The notes below the pieces were generated by a model that saw only the letters and a list, made by a program, of their open reading frames with translations, made no database searches and had not been told where the DNA came from. DNA of 64,000 bases. Origin: Camarhynchus parvulus. Its lineage: Eukaryota > Chordata > Aves > Passeriformes > Thraupidae. Below are positions 61,912 to 64,000 of this stretch, one piece after another; position 1 is the first letter of the stretch, and each line of letters opens with the position of its first letter. The stretch lies in NCBI RefSeq assembly GCF_901933205.1, contig NC_044600.1:11012501-11076500 (forward strand), given 5' to 3'. A program made the translations under genes and the position numbers.

Positions 61912-63657
61912 TTATTTCAGCTTTTTCCTCCCTGCCAGTGAGCGCAGGGGCAGCAATCCCTCGATCCATTCATTGGCAGCCAACATCATCTCCTGCCAAA
62001 AGGCCACCTCCTCCTGAGTGGAGTCCATCCAGTCCACAGAGATGCCATAGCTCAAACCTGAAAAGAATGAGAAACTTTGAGAGCTACACAGAGTTCCCAC
62101 TCCATGCACAAACACTCAATGGGATGTAACTGCTGCAGGCAATGTCTTAACATAAAAGCTACTGACTGCTCCCCAGCAAGCTGCACCCTGAGCACCTCCT
62201 GTTTTCTTGCAAATGCCCATTCTACACCAGAGTTCAGAATGAAGTCACTGCAAAAGCCACAAAATGCAAGAACTCTAAACATAACCTGCCAAGGAAAGCA
62301 ATATTGGGCTCAAGCCCTTCCTGCATCTTTTTGAATGGTAAGAAAGGTCTTAAAGGCTTGGTTTTCCTCTAAAAAGATTTTCTTGTGGACAAGGTGGAGT
62401 ATTCATCAAAATACTCTTCTTTATTTTCTATAGGAATCAAACATACCATAGCAGAAAAGTGTATACATCCATTCCAATTCAACCAAAATTTTAGGTGCCA
62501 AATATTTGTCAGTGAGAGAGAAGTCTAAATTTAGATCACAGCTGATCTTGGGTTAGGTATTTTTATGTCTTATTCTCGTTGCCCCTTCCCTCTGGAAAGT
62601 CCACAACCCACTGGTGACATGTGAGGTGGGAAACAGAGAACATACAGGCAAATCCAACAGCCACAGTGTGTGCACCTGCCAGCTGCTATGAGCCTTGTCC
62701 CCCAGGGAACACTTATCCTCGATTGCAACACTGTGAGATGTCTCAGAGAGCACCTCAGGGATGGACAGGCACCAGGTGCTGTCCTGTATGGCATTCCAGT
62801 CCCTCCCTGAGCACTCTTCCCTGGCAGGAGCACCAATATAATGCTGGTTTGTCAGGCAGCCTGTTCTCCTGGGTTCTCTTGAGTTTTGCCAGACCTCAGA
62901 TCTGATGTTGGCAGAAAATGTGGGAACAGAGGGTTGTTACCATGGCACCAGGGCCTCCTCCATCCATGACATAGTGCAGGTACCAGTGACTGAGACACCC
63001 CATCCCTGGTTTCTCTCCAACAGCAAAATACTCTGTAACTTCCCACTTTATCTTGTAGCTCAGCACTACAGTAACAGTTTTGAGTTAATATAAAGGAAAA
63101 TACTGACCTGTCCCAAGGCCCAGCCTGATTCCTCCAAGGAAATGGTTGGTAAGTTTCTCATGATCCCACACAGTGAGTTCAACACAGGCATCCTTCAGAT
63201 CCTCTGTGTGAAAGCCATCATACACAATGGTGTGATTGAAAACAGGGTTTGTGTCTCTCTTTATGACTCTGGTCTTTTGGTAGCTCTTCTTACTGGTGTC
63301 TGGAAGCACATAGCTTTGGGAGGAGAAAGCACACAGCATGAAGCACTGAACATTGACCAAGAGCTTTATCACAGCAAGGATTTTCCTACTTTTCCTACGG
63401 GTGAAAAACAAGGGCAATTCTCCCCTACACTTCTCCCAGTGCAACACAAAGGCTTTCCAGTATGGAGGCACAGCTTGGTGAGCCTGAGAGCAGAGTAGGA
63501 AGCACAGCCTTTGTGGGAAGCACAGGAGCAGGAGCAGCCCCGTGCTCAGGCACTCACCACTTCACAAAGGAATCCACTCCAGATGGACGCAACTGCAGCA
63601 GGTCCTTGACGTCTTTGACCCAAATGTGAACTTCACCAGAGGGAGGATTCCTGGGCC
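61912..63657 (-). CDS. Synaptotagmin-like (Slp/SYTL) protein, last three exons: C2B domain and C terminus (partial)
   Basis: Slp proteins bind Rab27 through an N-terminal domain and tether vesicles to membrane through tandem C2 domains. Exons in reverse: 63657-63558, 63313-63108, 62057-61912; phases and GT-AG sites agree. They encode about 149 residues. Features are a C2 opening GEVHIWVKD, the split-codon junction FVK-C-YVLPD, then [35 protein letters not shown], and the Slp-type tail [11 protein letters not shown] with a WIEGLLPLR motif ending GRKKLK. In loop 1 the first acidic Ca2+ ligand is absent ([12 protein letters not shown]), and loop 3 reads [10 protein letters not shown] with one clear Asp, so Ca2+ binding is probably weak or lost. 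The rest lies beyond 64000. From memory it resembles SYTL5, SYTL2 or SYTL1 more than SYTL4; I leave the symbol blank. Confidence 0.88.
62058..63107 (-). other. Last intron of the SYTL gene
   Basis: Donor GTCAGT at 63107 and acceptor TTTTCAG ending at 62058. It interrupts a Gly codon inside the C2B C-terminal strand. No coding feature is seen inside; open frames such as 62570-62836 (minus) are not supported. Confidence 0.75.
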
Positions 63658-64000
63658 CTGCAGTTTATGAGAAGAGAAAAGCTGTCATGGCAGCCAGAGC
63701 CACAGCTCAGAATGACAGGGCTCCTCTCCAGGGACCTGTGGGACCCACACAGCTCCTGTGTGCTCACTGCCCCTCCCTGGGCATCTCAGCACTGCAGCCA
63801 GCTCCTGACACAACCTGACAGTGCTGTGTCAGACAGGAAAAAAGATGGAACTGCTGAGCCAAAGCAACCTTGTGCCTGCCCCAAAGTAACATGGGTTCTG
63901 TGCTGCTCCTACCACATCACAGCACCCTACAGTGCCCACATGCTCATAAATTGGAGGTCGTTGAGCCCTTCCTCTCTCCCCAATACTTTCCCAGTAAATC
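63658..64000 (-). other. SYTL intron sequence at the window edge
   Basis: Upstream of the acceptor CTGCAG at 63663-63658. I see no further C2A or linker exon in the remaining 340 bases; the gene continues beyond the window. Confidence 0.6.

Overview
This is vertebrate genomic DNA, almost certainly from a bird and probably a songbird. The gene bodies are intron-rich with GT-AG splicing, the promoters are CpG-rich, and the interspersed repeats are avian: truncated CR1 LINE 3' ends near 1.66-1.98, 2.13-2.2, 2.37-2.64 and 54.4-54.5 kb, plus pieces of an ERV-type LTR. No prokaryotic features and no tRNA or rRNA gene were seen.

Four protein-coding genes can be built by joining exons. (1) 3187-27690, plus strand: an AP180/CALM-family clathrin adaptor with 22 coding exons, about 687 residues. 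It is clearly related to PICALM but diverged in its C-terminal half, and it sits beside VBP1, not in the usual PICALM neighbourhood. I read it as a paralogue ('PICALM-like'). (2) 32809-41131, plus: VBP1, prefoldin subunit 3, six exons, 193 residues. (3) 46465-51146, minus: RAB39B, two exons, 213 residues, nearly invariant. (4) 61912 to beyond the window end, minus: the last three exons of a synaptotagmin-like (Slp/SYTL) gene, covering its C2B domain and C terminus.

Layout. 1-2.6 kb is repeat-rich upstream DNA with CR1 copies abutting a CpG-island promoter. 2.65-3.45 kb is the PICALM-like promoter and first exon. 3.3-27.7 kb is the gene body, and 27.7-32.0 kb is a long AT-rich 3' UTR. About 0.8 kb further on, VBP1 starts from its own CpG island. 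VBP1 and RAB39B are convergent, with 3' ends about 1.4 kb apart. RAB39B starts in a very GC-rich promoter near 51.2 kb that carries minisatellites. 51.7-61.9 kb holds no recognisable coding exon; part is probably SYTL 3' UTR, and one or two stretches look like conserved non-coding elements.

The genes do not form an operon. Three of them act in vesicle traffic: clathrin-mediated endocytosis, a neuronal Rab, and a Rab27-effector family member. VBP1-RAB39B adjacency is also seen at human Xq28. PICALM and SYTL2 are near-neighbours on human 11q, which also carries RAB39A, so this window looks like the sister block of that region from the early vertebrate genome duplications. I found no new type of biological system. 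The most noteworthy object is the apparent third CALM/AP180 gene, with its conserved 24-nt micro-exon and altered endocytic motifs.
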